Positions 25,407-32,471 of a stretch of DNA of 39,920 bases are shown piece by piece. The DNA is from Trueperaceae bacterium (lineage in GTDB: Bacteria; Deinococcota; Deinococci; Deinococcales; Trueperaceae). The notes beneath the pieces were generated by a model. The model searched no databases. It was not told the DNA's origin and saw only the letters and a program-made list of their open reading frames with translations. Each line of letters opens with the position of its first letter. The first letter of the stretch is position 1. Made by a program: the position numbers and the translations under genes. Where the stretch lies: positions 1 through 39,920 of the forward strand of contig JASBUK010000123.1 in the NCBI GenBank assembly GCA_030147925.1, written 5' to 3'.

Positions 25407-25967
25407 CTAAGACAAGACAACGCCCTGGACAGCAATATCAATCACGGCTTTTTTCGCACGTTCTTTACTCCAACTATGACCACTGCGTAGATGGATAAAA
25501 GTCCAGCCGACAAGATTAAAGAGCACCGTGGCAGTTTCTGTCGGGTCAAGCGGACGCAGTGAGCCATCGGCGATACCATCGCGAAGCAAGCGCTCGAGCG
25601 GTTCAGTAAAGACAGTTCTGGTGGTGGCTTCTTCACCTTCTTCGTGAAAAATTGGTGCTAGGTTTTGCTCGAGCCCCAAGAGCAGAGCCATGTTAACTTC
25701 GGCTTGTTCGCAGAGGATATCAAGAGCCGTTAGGAGCCTGTCACGAGCCGAGCCTGCTGCAGTTAGGGCGGGCCACATAGCGGCGCGATAATTTTCGGTA
25801 GCACGATTTGTCAGGGCGATGATAATGCTTTCTTTGTTGATCTTATGACGGTGCAAAGTGCTGCGGGAGATACCGGCTGCTTGGGCAATATTCTCCAAGG
25901 TGGCGCTTTCAAGCCCGGCACTGGCAATAACACGCTGGGCGGCGTCGAGGATTTTGTTGTCAATCAT
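25407..25967 (-). CDS. TetR/AcrR-family transcriptional regulator
   Basis: The N-terminal helix-turn-helix (about residues 1-48) shows the TetR pattern: ILDAAQRVIASAGLESATLE, then NIAQAAGISRSTLHRHKINK, then ESIIIAL. The C-terminal ligand domain is helical and of normal length (186 residues in all); the ligand is unknown. The gene is divergent from a membrane-protein gene with 38 nt between start codons. A TAATAT box 6 nt before its ATG (minus strand) gives a leaderless transcript, and an inverted repeat (25989-26012) between the genes is the likely operator. It therefore probably represses the membrane protein and perhaps itself. Confidence 0.92.
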   Translation of the reverse strand: MIDNKILDAAQRVIASAGLESATLENIAQAAGISRSTLHRHKINKESIIIALTNRATENYRAAMWPALTAAGSARDRLLTALDILCEQAEVNMALLLGLEQNLAPIFHEEGEEATTRTVFTEPLERLLRDGIADGSLRPLDPTETATVLFNLVGWTFIHLRSGHSWSKERAKKAVIDIAVQGVVLS

Positions 25968-25968
25968 G

Positions 25969-25998
25969 TTGACATATTACAAGCTCAGCGTTCATACT
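25969..25998 (+). promoter_or_regulatory. Promoter of the membrane protein gene at 26006, overlapping the tetR promoter
   Basis: TTGACA (25969-25974), an 18-nt spacer and CATACT (25993-25998), then 7 nt to ATG 26006. The -35 shares its last base with the minus-strand -10 of tetR (TAATAT, 25974-25979), so the two promoters interlock. Confidence 0.6.
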
Positions 25999-26012
25999 AT
26001 GCAACATGAACG
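25989..26012. promoter_or_regulatory. Probable TetR operator
   Basis: CGTTCAT (25989-25995), 10 nt, ATGAACG (26006-26012) is a perfect 7-bp inverted repeat. It covers the -10 box and start codon of the plus-strand gene and upstream promoter DNA of tetR, ideal for repression of the membrane-protein gene. Confidence 0.55.
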
Positions 26013-27478
26013 TTGCAAAAATGAAACTAAGCAGTAGCAACACTTATCATCCGCCGGTGATAGTGGCTTTTATAATCCTCTTAGCCGGAATAGCTGCCAT
26101 GCTAGGCACCTACTGGGATGATGCCTGGCATACCGATATTGGTCGAGATGTCTTTAGTTCGCCGCCACACCTTTTGCTCTATGCCGGTGTCGGGGTGATG
26201 CTGCTGGCTATTGCCTGGTGGATTTTGCAGGTCTGGCGTGCCGAGGCTAGTATCTGGGCAGTGTTGCGCCAGCCGGTACTTGTTTTGCCGCTTGTTGGTA
26301 CCTTGCTTACTATCGCCTCAGCGCCTATTGACGACTTTTGGCATCAGGCCTTTGGCCGAGATGCGGTTCTCTGGAGTCCGCCTCACACTGCCGGCATTGT
26401 CGGGCTTTTTGCTGTAGCTGCGGGTCTGCTTTTGGCGGTAAGGCGCTTGCCCGGAAGGGCCGGGGCACTGCTGACAACGGGTTTTGGGGCGCTGCTGTTA
26501 GTCACCCTCATGATTCCGGTGATGGAGTATGAGACCGACGTGCCCCAATTTGCCGTGCTCTGGTATTTGCCCGTTATGACTGTTCTTATGCTGTTTAGCT
26601 TTACTTTACTAGCACTAGTAAGCAAACGCCGCTGGATAGCCACCGAAGTTGCGCTTTTGTATACGCTTCTACGCTTGATTTCGGTGGCAATGCTTATAGT
26701 TTTAGGTCACTCGCTGGCTGTTGTGCCCCCCCTGCTTATTCCAGCAATCGTTTTTGATTTTGCCCGCCAACGCAGGTGGCCGGCCCTGGTTATTGCACTT
26801 AGTGTTGGCTTAGCAGTTTATCTTAGCTATCTGCCTTATCACGCACTGGTGCCTGGAGGTTTGGCCTTTAGCAGCGGAGACATCCTCATTGGACTGCCGT
26901 TGGCTTTTGGGGCAAGCTGGTTGGTGTTCGCTTTGCTAGGGCGTAATGTTTATATCCCCCGTGCCGCACTGCTTATAATTTTTGCGTTGACCCTTGCGTT
27001 CATGCCTAAACTGGTGCTGGCGCATGACCCGGGCCAAGGAGAGAACGTTCGGCCTGTGGAACTTGTTGCCAGCCAGGACGGCGCAGCCGTTACGGTCTTG
27101 GCACGTTTGCTCAATGAGGCAAATTGTGAAGGGCTCGAGCCTTGGCAAATCACCGCCAGGCGTGCTGGCCAGGAACTTAAAGCTGAGTTGCTGCGCAGCG
27201 ACGCCTGCAATTTTGTTGGCAAGATAACCCTTGAGGGCAAAGGCCGCTGGTTCCTTTACACAGAGTTTCTGGTCACTGATGAGGTGGCTGAGGCCTGGTT
27301 ACCCTTCGAGGTAGGTAGCCAGGAACGTGCTGAGAGGGTCACGGATATTTATATTCCAGCAGCAAGCAGTAACAGAGCCGGAATAAAGACTGTTAGTGGT
27401 GTGCTCCTTTATGGCTTGAATATAGTGGTTTTGGCTTTTACTGCCCTCATCTACCGTAGAGAAGGTCGATCAGCTTAA
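26006..27478 (+). CDS. TetR-controlled multipass membrane protein with duplicated DDxWH-GRD-PPH motif
   Basis: A 490-residue protein with about ten membrane helices (residues 17-345) and a C-terminal outer domain (about 350-460) before a final helix. Two copies of a motif follow helices 1 and 3: DDAWHTDIGRDVFSSPPH (38-55) and DDFWHQAFGRDAVLWSPPH (109-127). The invariant Asp-Asp, His, Asp and His residues look like a metal- or proton-binding site at the membrane surface. The outer domain holds two Cys (NCEGLE and DACNF), possibly a disulfide. I have a vague memory of similar motifs in uncharacterised membrane proteins but no function. ATG 26006 is fixed by the leaderless promoter. Regulation by the divergent TetR is likely. 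Confidence 0.8.
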   Translation: MNVAKMKLSSSNTYHPPVIVAFIILLAGIAAMLGTYWDDAWHTDIGRDVFSSPPHLLLYAGVGVMLLAIAWWILQVWRAEASIWAVLRQPVLVLPLVGTLLTIASAPIDDFWHQAFGRDAVLWSPPHTAGIVGLFAVAAGLLLAVRRLPGRAGALLTTGFGALLLVTLMIPVMEYETDVPQFAVLWYLPVMTVLMLFSFTLLALVSKRRWIATEVALLYTLLRLISVAMLIVLGHSLAVVPPLLIPAIVFDFARQRRWPALVIALSVGLAVYLSYLPYHALVPGGLAFSSGDILIGLPLAFGASWLVFALLGRNVYIPRAALLIIFALTLAFMPKLVLAHDPGQGENVRPVELVASQDGAAVTVLARLLNEANCEGLEPWQITARRAGQELKAELLRSDACNFVGKITLEGKGRWFLYTEFLVTDEVAEAWLPFEVGSQERAERVTDIYIPAASSNRAGIKTVSGVLLYGLNIVVLAFTALIYRREGRSA

Positions 27479-27598
27479 ATCAGTTTTGCATCCGCCTGCT
27501 TGCGTTCTAACCTTTGTGACGACTTTGGAGCCAACTGTCAATAAATATCAGAGTTGATTTTTGGCTTTATTCCACTTTAATAATGACCCTGTTTGCGG

Positions 27599-27604
27599 TA
27601 GCAT
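27599..27604 (+). promoter_or_regulatory. Leaderless -10 box of tdk
   Basis: TAGCAT followed by 5 nt and ATG 27610; no Shine-Dalgarno. Confidence 0.45.
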
Positions 27605-27609
27605 AACTC

Positions 27610-28224
27610 ATGCCGTTTTATCGCTTTGGAGGGGGCTGGCTAGAAGTCGTTGTCGGCCCGATGTTTTCGGGAAAATCCGAAGAACTAATTCGCCGCGTGA
27701 CTCGCGCCCTGATTGCCAAGCAGCGGGTGCAGGTTTTTAAGCCAGCCATTGATAATCGCTACGATGCTGTGGCGGTTGCCTCGCACAATGGGCGTACCAT
27801 AGAGGCTTTGGCTATTGCAGATGTGGCGGACATTCGTCAAAAACTACGCCCCGAGACACAGGTGGTAGCCATTGATGAAGGACAGTTTTTAACGACTGAA
27901 CTAATTGATTTTGCTATGGATCTGGCTGATGAGGGTAAGCGTGTGGTGGTCGCGGGGCTTGATCTGGATTTTCGTGGTGAGCCCTTTGGACCCATTCCAC
28001 AACTTTTGGCCAGAGCTGAGTCGGTGAGCAAGCTGACAGCCATTTGCCATTGTGGCCGCGCTGCTACCCGCACACAACGACTGGTTAACGGTCAGCCCGC
28101 ACATTACGATGACCCGATAATTTTAGTGGGCGCTGCCGAAGCCTATGAAGCCCGTTGCCGTTCTTGCCATAGTGTGCCTCGGTTTGAACGGGCCACGCCC
28201 TTGTTTGCTCAGAGTGCAGGTTAG
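27610..28224 (+). CDS. tdk: Thymidine kinase (type II, TK1-like)
   Basis: Phosphorylates thymidine to dTMP in pyrimidine salvage. Walker A is GPMFSGKS (residues 16-23), the catalytic Glu is in AIDEGQF (Glu90), and the structural zinc is held by Cys146/Cys148 ([14 protein letters not shown]) and Cys183/Cys186 (CRSC). The substrate loop near [20 protein letters not shown] is present. The length of 204 residues is typical. The start is fixed by the leaderless -10. It is a single gene converging on the VWA-protein gene, with a large hairpin between. Confidence 0.96.
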   Translation: MPFYRFGGGWLEVVVGPMFSGKSEELIRRVTRALIAKQRVQVFKPAIDNRYDAVAVASHNGRTIEALAIADVADIRQKLRPETQVVAIDEGQFLTTELIDFAMDLADEGKRVVVAGLDLDFRGEPFGPIPQLLARAESVSKLTAICHCGRAATRTQRLVNGQPAHYDDPIILVGAAEAYEARCRSCHSVPRFERATPLFAQSAG

Positions 28225-28252
28225 ACCAAATTTAAACAATACCCTGTGCCGA

Positions 28253-28292
28253 TAAGGTATGCGGAGCCTTGCTTGAGACTCCGCATACCTTA
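28253..28292. terminator. 14-bp perfect hairpin between convergent tdk and VWA genes
   Basis: TAAGGTATGCGGAG (28253-28266) and CTCCGCATACCTTA (28279-28292) are perfect complements around a 12-nt loop. It lies between two convergent stops. No T-run follows on either strand, so it may be a processing or stability element or an atypical bidirectional terminator. Confidence 0.5.
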
Positions 28293-28302
28293 AGGTTTGA
28301 GC

Positions 28303-30276
28303 TTATCTCACGGTGATGGGAATGCTGACAAGCGTCTTGTAACCTTGTCCGGTCAGATAGCGAATTTCATAATTCCCTGTTTCGATGGGTGCGGTGAGTT
28401 CGCCGGGGTTGCCACGCGAGGTATAGAAATAGCCTTTATAACTACCTTCGCTGGCACCCAGCGGCACGATGGTAATTATATCCCCGCGATTATCAGGCCC
28501 GGTCCAGGAAACCATAAAATCAGCGCCGGCGGCAACTTCTGCGGCTGCTTCTAAGCTGGCTGAAACTTCGGTGACGGTTATAGGAATGTTGGCAAGCGTC
28601 TTGTAACCTTGTCCGGTCAGATAGCGAATTTCATAATTCCCTGTTTCGATGGGTGCGGTCATCTCACCGGGATTGCCTCTTGAAGTATAGAAGTAATTGC
28701 CATAGTTACCTTCGTCAGCGCCCAGCGGCACGATGGTGACGAAATCACTTTGGTTATCAGGCCCGGTCCAAGACACCATGAAACTGCTTCCGGCGGCTAC
28801 TTCTGCGGCTGCTTCTAAGCTGGCTGAAACTTCGGTGACGGTTATAGGAATGTTGGCAAGCGTCTTGTAACCTTGTCCGGTCAGATAACGAAGCTCATAA
28901 TCTCCCGCTTCGATGGGTGCGGTCATCTCACCGGGATTGCCTCTTGACGTATAGAAGTAATTGCCGTAGTTACCTTCGTCAGCGCCCAGCGGCACGATGG
29001 TGACGAAGTCACTTTGGTTATTAGGCCCGGCCCAGGAAACGTTAAACTGAGCACCAGTAGCAACTTCCGCGGGAGCCTCTAAGCTGGCGGTGGCCTTGCT
29101 GGTGCTAAAGGGTTCACTTCTGCCGATAACACGTGTGCCGCCTTCGGGCAATGCCAGATGATAACGAGCCTCAAGTGTAGTCACTTCTTCGGGGAGGCGC
29201 AACTCGACCTGACCGCTTAAGTCCTCAACATACTCCCAGTCTAAGTACAGTTCATCAGGATCGCTTACTGGCACGACCGTGATCCAGTTGCCGTTACCTG
29301 TGGCTGCACCCTCATAGCTCACGGTTACGGTACTGCCCGCCACCGGATCAGTGGGTGTAACCGTAAGGGACACCTCGATTTCGGCGGCAAGTTCAAAACT
29401 ATAGATATTTTCACTTTCCGGGGTGATATTGAGACCGGCAAAGCTCTGTACACCATCAGAAAAAGCATCCTCCACTTCGGCGCTAAAGCTGCCGGCAGGT
29501 AGTTCCGCTGTAAATGTGCCGGGGTCGGTCATGACAAAACCATAGGACTCGCCGCTTACGGCCTCCACAAATGATACGGCGGCCCCGTCGGTGGCTGCTG
29601 CTCCTTGCCGCGTGACAGCTACAGTAACGAGATAGCTAGCCTCGACTTCCTCAACGACTTCTTTAACTGCGCGACCAAGCGCGGCAGCTAGTTCGGCAGC
29701 GCTGGTGGCATTCTCAAAAGTGCCTACCCCCTCGAAGCTTTTTTTGGCACGCTCGTCAAGGTCAAAGCCAATGATGCGCAGGTCAATTTCGAAACCTTGC
29801 TGCTTGAGTTGCTCGGCTACCGCTCTCACGTCGCCGCCACAAGACTCTTCGCCATCGGTGACCAACACAATCAGGCGTTTGTCGGCTGTTTGCGGGAAGT
29901 CCTGAGCCGCCAGGGTAAGCGAGTAGGCGATAGGCGTAGCTCCCCGCGCCTCAGTATCGCGGATGGTGCCTAACAGTTTCTGTCGAGCCAAGCCGTCTAG
30001 GCCTACAAAGAGCTGACTGTCCTCACAAGCGCCTTCGTCAAGGGCATCCTTTTGCGAACCATAGACCCGTAAGCCGACATTGAGCGCCGGATCGCCGGGG
30101 AGGTTGCTGACAAAGCTTGTCAGTACATCTTTAGCGGCCACAATGCGGTAACGGTCATCGGCTAGCTTGTTCCACATCGAACCCGAGGCGTCAAGTATGA
30201 GTTCAACATAGGTCTGGGCCAGGCCACTGCCAGCAAAAAGCAAGGCCAGGCCAAAAATAATTGCCTTTAGTCGCAT
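28303..30276 (-). CDS. Secreted VWA-domain protein with tandem C-terminal repeats
   Basis: A signal peptide (MRLKAIIFGLALLFAGSGLA) precedes a von Willebrand A domain with MIDAS residues in ILDASGSMWNKL (Asp29, Ser31, Ser33), DTEARGATPIAYSL and VTDGEESCGGDVR. After a linker domain (about residues 210-320) come one divergent and three nearly identical 88-residue beta-rich repeats (each with VSWxGPxNxxD, IVPLGAxEG, YFYTSRGNPGE, YLTGQGYKTL). It probably mediates adhesion or protein binding outside the cytoplasm. ATG 30276 is chosen (657 residues) over an upstream start because AAGGGAG precedes it and because the region beyond overlaps the aspS2 terminator. Confidence 0.85.
   Translation of the reverse strand: MRLKAIIFGLALLFAGSGLAQTYVELILDASGSMWNKLADDRYRIVAAKDVLTSFVSNLPGDPALNVGLRVYGSQKDALDEGACEDSQLFVGLDGLARQKLLGTIRDTEARGATPIAYSLTLAAQDFPQTADKRLIVLVTDGEESCGGDVRAVAEQLKQQGFEIDLRIIGFDLDERAKKSFEGVGTFENATSAAELAAALGRAVKEVVEEVEASYLVTVAVTRQGAAATDGAAVSFVEAVSGESYGFVMTDPGTFTAELPAGSFSAEVEDAFSDGVQSFAGLNITPESENIYSFELAAEIEVSLTVTPTDPVAGSTVTVSYEGAATGNGNWITVVPVSDPDELYLDWEYVEDLSGQVELRLPEEVTTLEARYHLALPEGGTRVIGRSEPFSTSKATASLEAPAEVATGAQFNVSWAGPNNQSDFVTIVPLGADEGNYGNYFYTSRGNPGEMTAPIEAGDYELRYLTGQGYKTLANIPITVTEVSASLEAAAEVAAGSSFMVSWTGPDNQSDFVTIVPLGADEGNYGNYFYTSRGNPGEMTAPIETGNYEIRYLTGQGYKTLANIPITVTEVSASLEAAAEVAAGADFMVSWTGPDNRGDIITIVPLGASEGSYKGYFYTSRGNPGELTAPIETGNYEIRYLTGQGYKTLVSIPITVR
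28307..29098 (-). repeat. Three near-identical 264-bp in-frame repeats in the VWA gene
   Basis: Units begin near 28307, 28571 and 28835, exactly 264 bp (88 codons) apart. Long stretches such as CTTGTAACCTTGTCCGGTCA are identical in all three. Only scattered bases differ, so the duplications are recent or kept alike by gene conversion. Confidence 0.85.
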
Positions 30277-30349
30277 ATTCTTCTCCCTTCTCCTTTGGAT
30301 GTCTCGATTATTGTCCTTTGGAAAGGTGCTTGCAGTGTTCAACGAGCAT

Positions 30350-30381
30350 AAAAAAGTCACCCCAAACAAGCTTGGGGTGAT
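30350..30381 (-). terminator. Intrinsic terminator of aspS2
   Basis: TCACCCCAA (30357-30365) and TTGGGGTGA (30372-30380) form a perfect 9-bp stem with a 6-nt loop; read on the minus strand it is followed by six T (30355-30350). It lies 23 nt beyond the aspS2 stop and upstream of the VWA gene. Confidence 0.85.
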
Positions 30382-30402
30382 GAGATTTGGGCTGCTGGTT
30401 AT

Positions 30403-31692
30403 TTAAGGTTGCAGGCGGCTGCCGTCACGGGGGAAGGCTCGAGCAAAACGTACATTGGCAATGCCTAAGAGCAGGGCGGTGATGCGCTCGGCGCCAATGG
30501 CGAAACCACCATGCGGAGGCATGCCGTATTTAAAGACCTCTAGATAGCCGCGAAAGGCCTCGGGGTCCATGCGGCGTTTTTCCAGCTCAGCCGTAAGCAT
30601 GTTGTAATCGTGGATACGCTGCCCACCGGAGGTGATTTCTACGCCTCTAAAGATCAGGTCTAAGCCCCGGGTAAGTCCGTCTTCTGTCGGGTAGGTGTAA
30701 AAAGGACGTGCCGCCTGGGGATAGCGGGTGACAAACACAAAGTCACTGTCGTGTTCTTCTTTGGCCCAGCGGCCAACTAAGCGCTCGGCTTCGGGGTCTA
30801 AATCCTTACCTCCCGTCTTGTGGCCGTAGCGTTCCTCGACAAGATTTCTGGCCTCTAATAAGGGAATGCGTGGGATGGCGGCACTGGTGTTGGGAATTTC
30901 TGCGCCGAAAAGCTTAAGCTCTTTTTGACAATATTCGCCAACATGGGTAACTATGGCTTTAACTACGTCTTCTTCTAAGTCCATAACATCACTGTCGGAT
31001 TCGATAAAGCCCAGCTCGACATCCAGACTCAGGTATTCAGATAGATGCCGACTGGTGTGGCTGAGTTCGGCCCGGTAGACCGGCGCCACTTCGTAAACGC
31101 GTTCGTAAACTCCGACCATGATTTGCTTGTAAAGCTGTGGCGACTGCGCCAGATAGGCGCGTTTGCCGTAGTAGTCGATCTCGAAGAGGTTGGCGCCACC
31201 CTCGGCTCCGGCAGCGACGATTTTGGGGGTGAAGATTTCGGTGAAATCCTGGTTATTTAAATAGTTGCGGAAGGCCTTGACGATTTCCGCCTGTACTTTT
31301 AGGGCGGCTCGAGCATTAACTCCGCGCAGCGACACATGCCGGTACTGCAAAAGTGTTTCGGGGTTGGCGTGCCATTCTTCTTTGGGTATTTCAATGGGGG
31401 CGGGCTTAAGCGCCTCGGTGATTATTTCTAAGTCGTTGGCCTGTATTTCTAAGCCTCCGGGAGCCTTTTTATTGCTGACGACCTTGCCGTTTACCTGCAC
31501 GCAGCTTTCGGCTACAGGTATCTGGCTGTGCTCAAAGACGCACTGCACCACGCCGCTGCGGTCGCGCAGCAAGAGAAATTGAATGCCGCCTAAATCCCGG
31601 CGGTTGTGCACCCAGCCTCTAAGCGTAACTTCTGCACCAACGAGCGTATCGAGTTTGGCAATGAGCGTTCGGGCTTTTGTGGTTACGGGCAT
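30403..31692 (-). CDS. aspS2: Archaeal-type aspartyl-tRNA synthetase, probably non-discriminating (Asp/Asn)
   Basis: Class IIb synthetase of the short archaeal/Deinococcus AspS2 type (429 residues, no GAD insert). An N-terminal OB-fold anticodon domain (about 15-100) contains LRGWVHNRRDLGGIQFLLLR; the catalytic domain shows AEGGANLFEIDYYGKRAYLA, QSPQLYKQ, motif 2 region YRAELSHTSRHLSEYLSLD and motif 3 GFAIGAERITALLLGI, ending in FPRDGSRLQP. His29 (in GWVH) and Pro78 (in KKAPGG) are the residues linked to acceptance of both tRNA-Asp and tRNA-Asn, so it probably also makes Asp-tRNA-Asn for GatCAB. A promoter, a leader with an attenuator-like hairpin and GGGAG precede it. Confidence 0.88.
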   Translation of the reverse strand: MPVTTKARTLIAKLDTLVGAEVTLRGWVHNRRDLGGIQFLLLRDRSGVVQCVFEHSQIPVAESCVQVNGKVVSNKKAPGGLEIQANDLEIITEALKPAPIEIPKEEWHANPETLLQYRHVSLRGVNARAALKVQAEIVKAFRNYLNNQDFTEIFTPKIVAAGAEGGANLFEIDYYGKRAYLAQSPQLYKQIMVGVYERVYEVAPVYRAELSHTSRHLSEYLSLDVELGFIESDSDVMDLEEDVVKAIVTHVGEYCQKELKLFGAEIPNTSAAIPRIPLLEARNLVEERYGHKTGGKDLDPEAERLVGRWAKEEHDSDFVFVTRYPQAARPFYTYPTEDGLTRGLDLIFRGVEITSGGQRIHDYNMLTAELEKRRMDPEAFRGYLEVFKYGMPPHGGFAIGAERITALLLGIANVRFARAFPRDGSRLQP

Positions 31693-31825
31693 GTCAGACT
31701 CCCAAAAAGCAAAATCCCCGAGGTTGCAACCTCGGGGTATAAACGGCAGCTAGTCGACGCTTAGGCCCCGAAACTCAATTCCAAAGAATTATCTTCCGGA
31801 TTAGTTAGGGGAAAGCGCGTCATTG
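31693..31825 (-). promoter_or_regulatory. aspS2 leader with mutually exclusive hairpins (attenuator candidate)
   Basis: Read on the minus strand, CCCCGAGGTTG and CAACCTCGGGG (31737-31716) make a perfect 11+11 palindrome followed by ATTTTGCTTTTT, a terminator-like structure 23 nt before the ATG. Upstream, TTTCGGGG (31773-31766) can instead pair with CCCCGAGG (31737-31730), which would break the terminator. The Shine-Dalgarno GGGAG lies right behind the T-rich tail. No canonical T-box sequence was found. Confidence 0.5.
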
Positions 31826-31831
31826 CCGGGT

Positions 31832-31860
31832 ATCCTAACAGGGTGGCTAAGGGATGTCAA
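31832..31860 (-). promoter_or_regulatory. Promoter of aspS2
   Basis: On the minus strand TTGACA (31860-31855), 17 nt, TAGGAT (31837-31832). Start expected near 31825, giving a leader of about 133 nt, unusually long for this window. Confidence 0.7.
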
Positions 31861-31887
31861 CGACGTTTGAAGGTTTTTAATAAGCAA

Positions 31888-31912
31888 GCCCCGCGCTTTA
31901 GCGCAGGGCTAT
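31888..31912 (-). terminator. Hairpin behind the CHRD gene
   Basis: AGCCCCGCGC, TTTA, GCGCAGGGCT form a 10-bp stem with one mismatch just beyond the CHRD stop codon. On the minus strand it is followed by a T-containing but broken tail, so terminator function is plausible, not certain. Confidence 0.45.
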
Positions 31913-31935
31913 GGATAAGTGCCTATCAGTTGATA

Positions 31936-32391
31936 TTACATGGCTGCTAGTTGCGCCCGCAATTCACCGGGGTTGTTGTTTTCGGTGTGAATTTGCACGT
32001 AATAGTTACCGGCTAGAAAGTCCTCTTGGCCGTGTTCGTCGAGCAGGAAGGCTCCGCTAAAAGTACCGCTGGTGCCACCGTCATTGCCAAGTTCAAAGAC
32101 GATGCCGCCGTTTTCACCCTTGGCCGCCTCATGGACGTGTACGCCGCCCCTTATCTGTGTGGCGACATTCGATGACAGGCCCTCGTAGTTACCGCCGATG
32201 ACCAGCAGATCACCATCAAGTACAGCAACAACCATGCCGCTGGCTTCGGTGTTGACTGCAGGCACTACGTCATCGCCGGAGAGTGCAGCGGTAAAGACTT
32301 GAGGCTCCCCAGGCATTTGCGCGCTAGCCACCATCAACAGGGAGAAAAATAGAATCGAGGCTAATAGTGAGATTTTCTTGATGTTCTTCAT
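31936..32391 (-). CDS. Secreted CHRD-domain protein
   Basis: A 151-residue protein: signal peptide (MKNIKKISLLASILFFSLLM, cleavage near VASAQ) and one CHRD domain. Landmarks are FTAALSGDDVVPAVNTEASG at the start, GGVHVHEAAKGENGGIVFEL in the middle and AGNYYVQIHTENNNPGELRA at the end, the usual CHRD frame with its VHIH-like and YVNVHT-like parts. CHRD domains occur in many exported bacterial proteins of unknown role; chordin is the namesake. The ATG has a good AGGAGG Shine-Dalgarno 9 nt upstream. Probably a single transcription unit between uvrC and aspS2. Confidence 0.88.
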   Translation of the reverse strand: MKNIKKISLLASILFFSLLMVASAQMPGEPQVFTAALSGDDVVPAVNTEASGMVVAVLDGDLLVIGGNYEGLSSNVATQIRGGVHVHEAAKGENGGIVFELGNDGGTSGTFSGAFLLDEHGQEDFLAGNYYVQIHTENNNPGELRAQLAAM

Positions 32392-32471
32392 AAATGCTAC
32401 CTCCTCTTTCTCTTTTTATTTTGGAGCTTTAGGAAATGTGAATAATGTGTCTGGCTTACAGTTGTATGAGT

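Noticed and set aside
28307-29098. CRISPR-like array
   Set aside because: The repeats are 264 bp, contiguous and in frame; they are protein repeats without spacers.
30277-30369. Longer N-terminus for the VWA protein
   Set aside because: It would run through the aspS2 terminator, and a clean signal peptide with Shine-Dalgarno starts at 30276.
31693-31825. Canonical T-box riboswitch in the aspS2 leader
   Set aside because: The T-box consensus and a full Stem I are not visible, and the leader is short; kept only as a generic attenuator.
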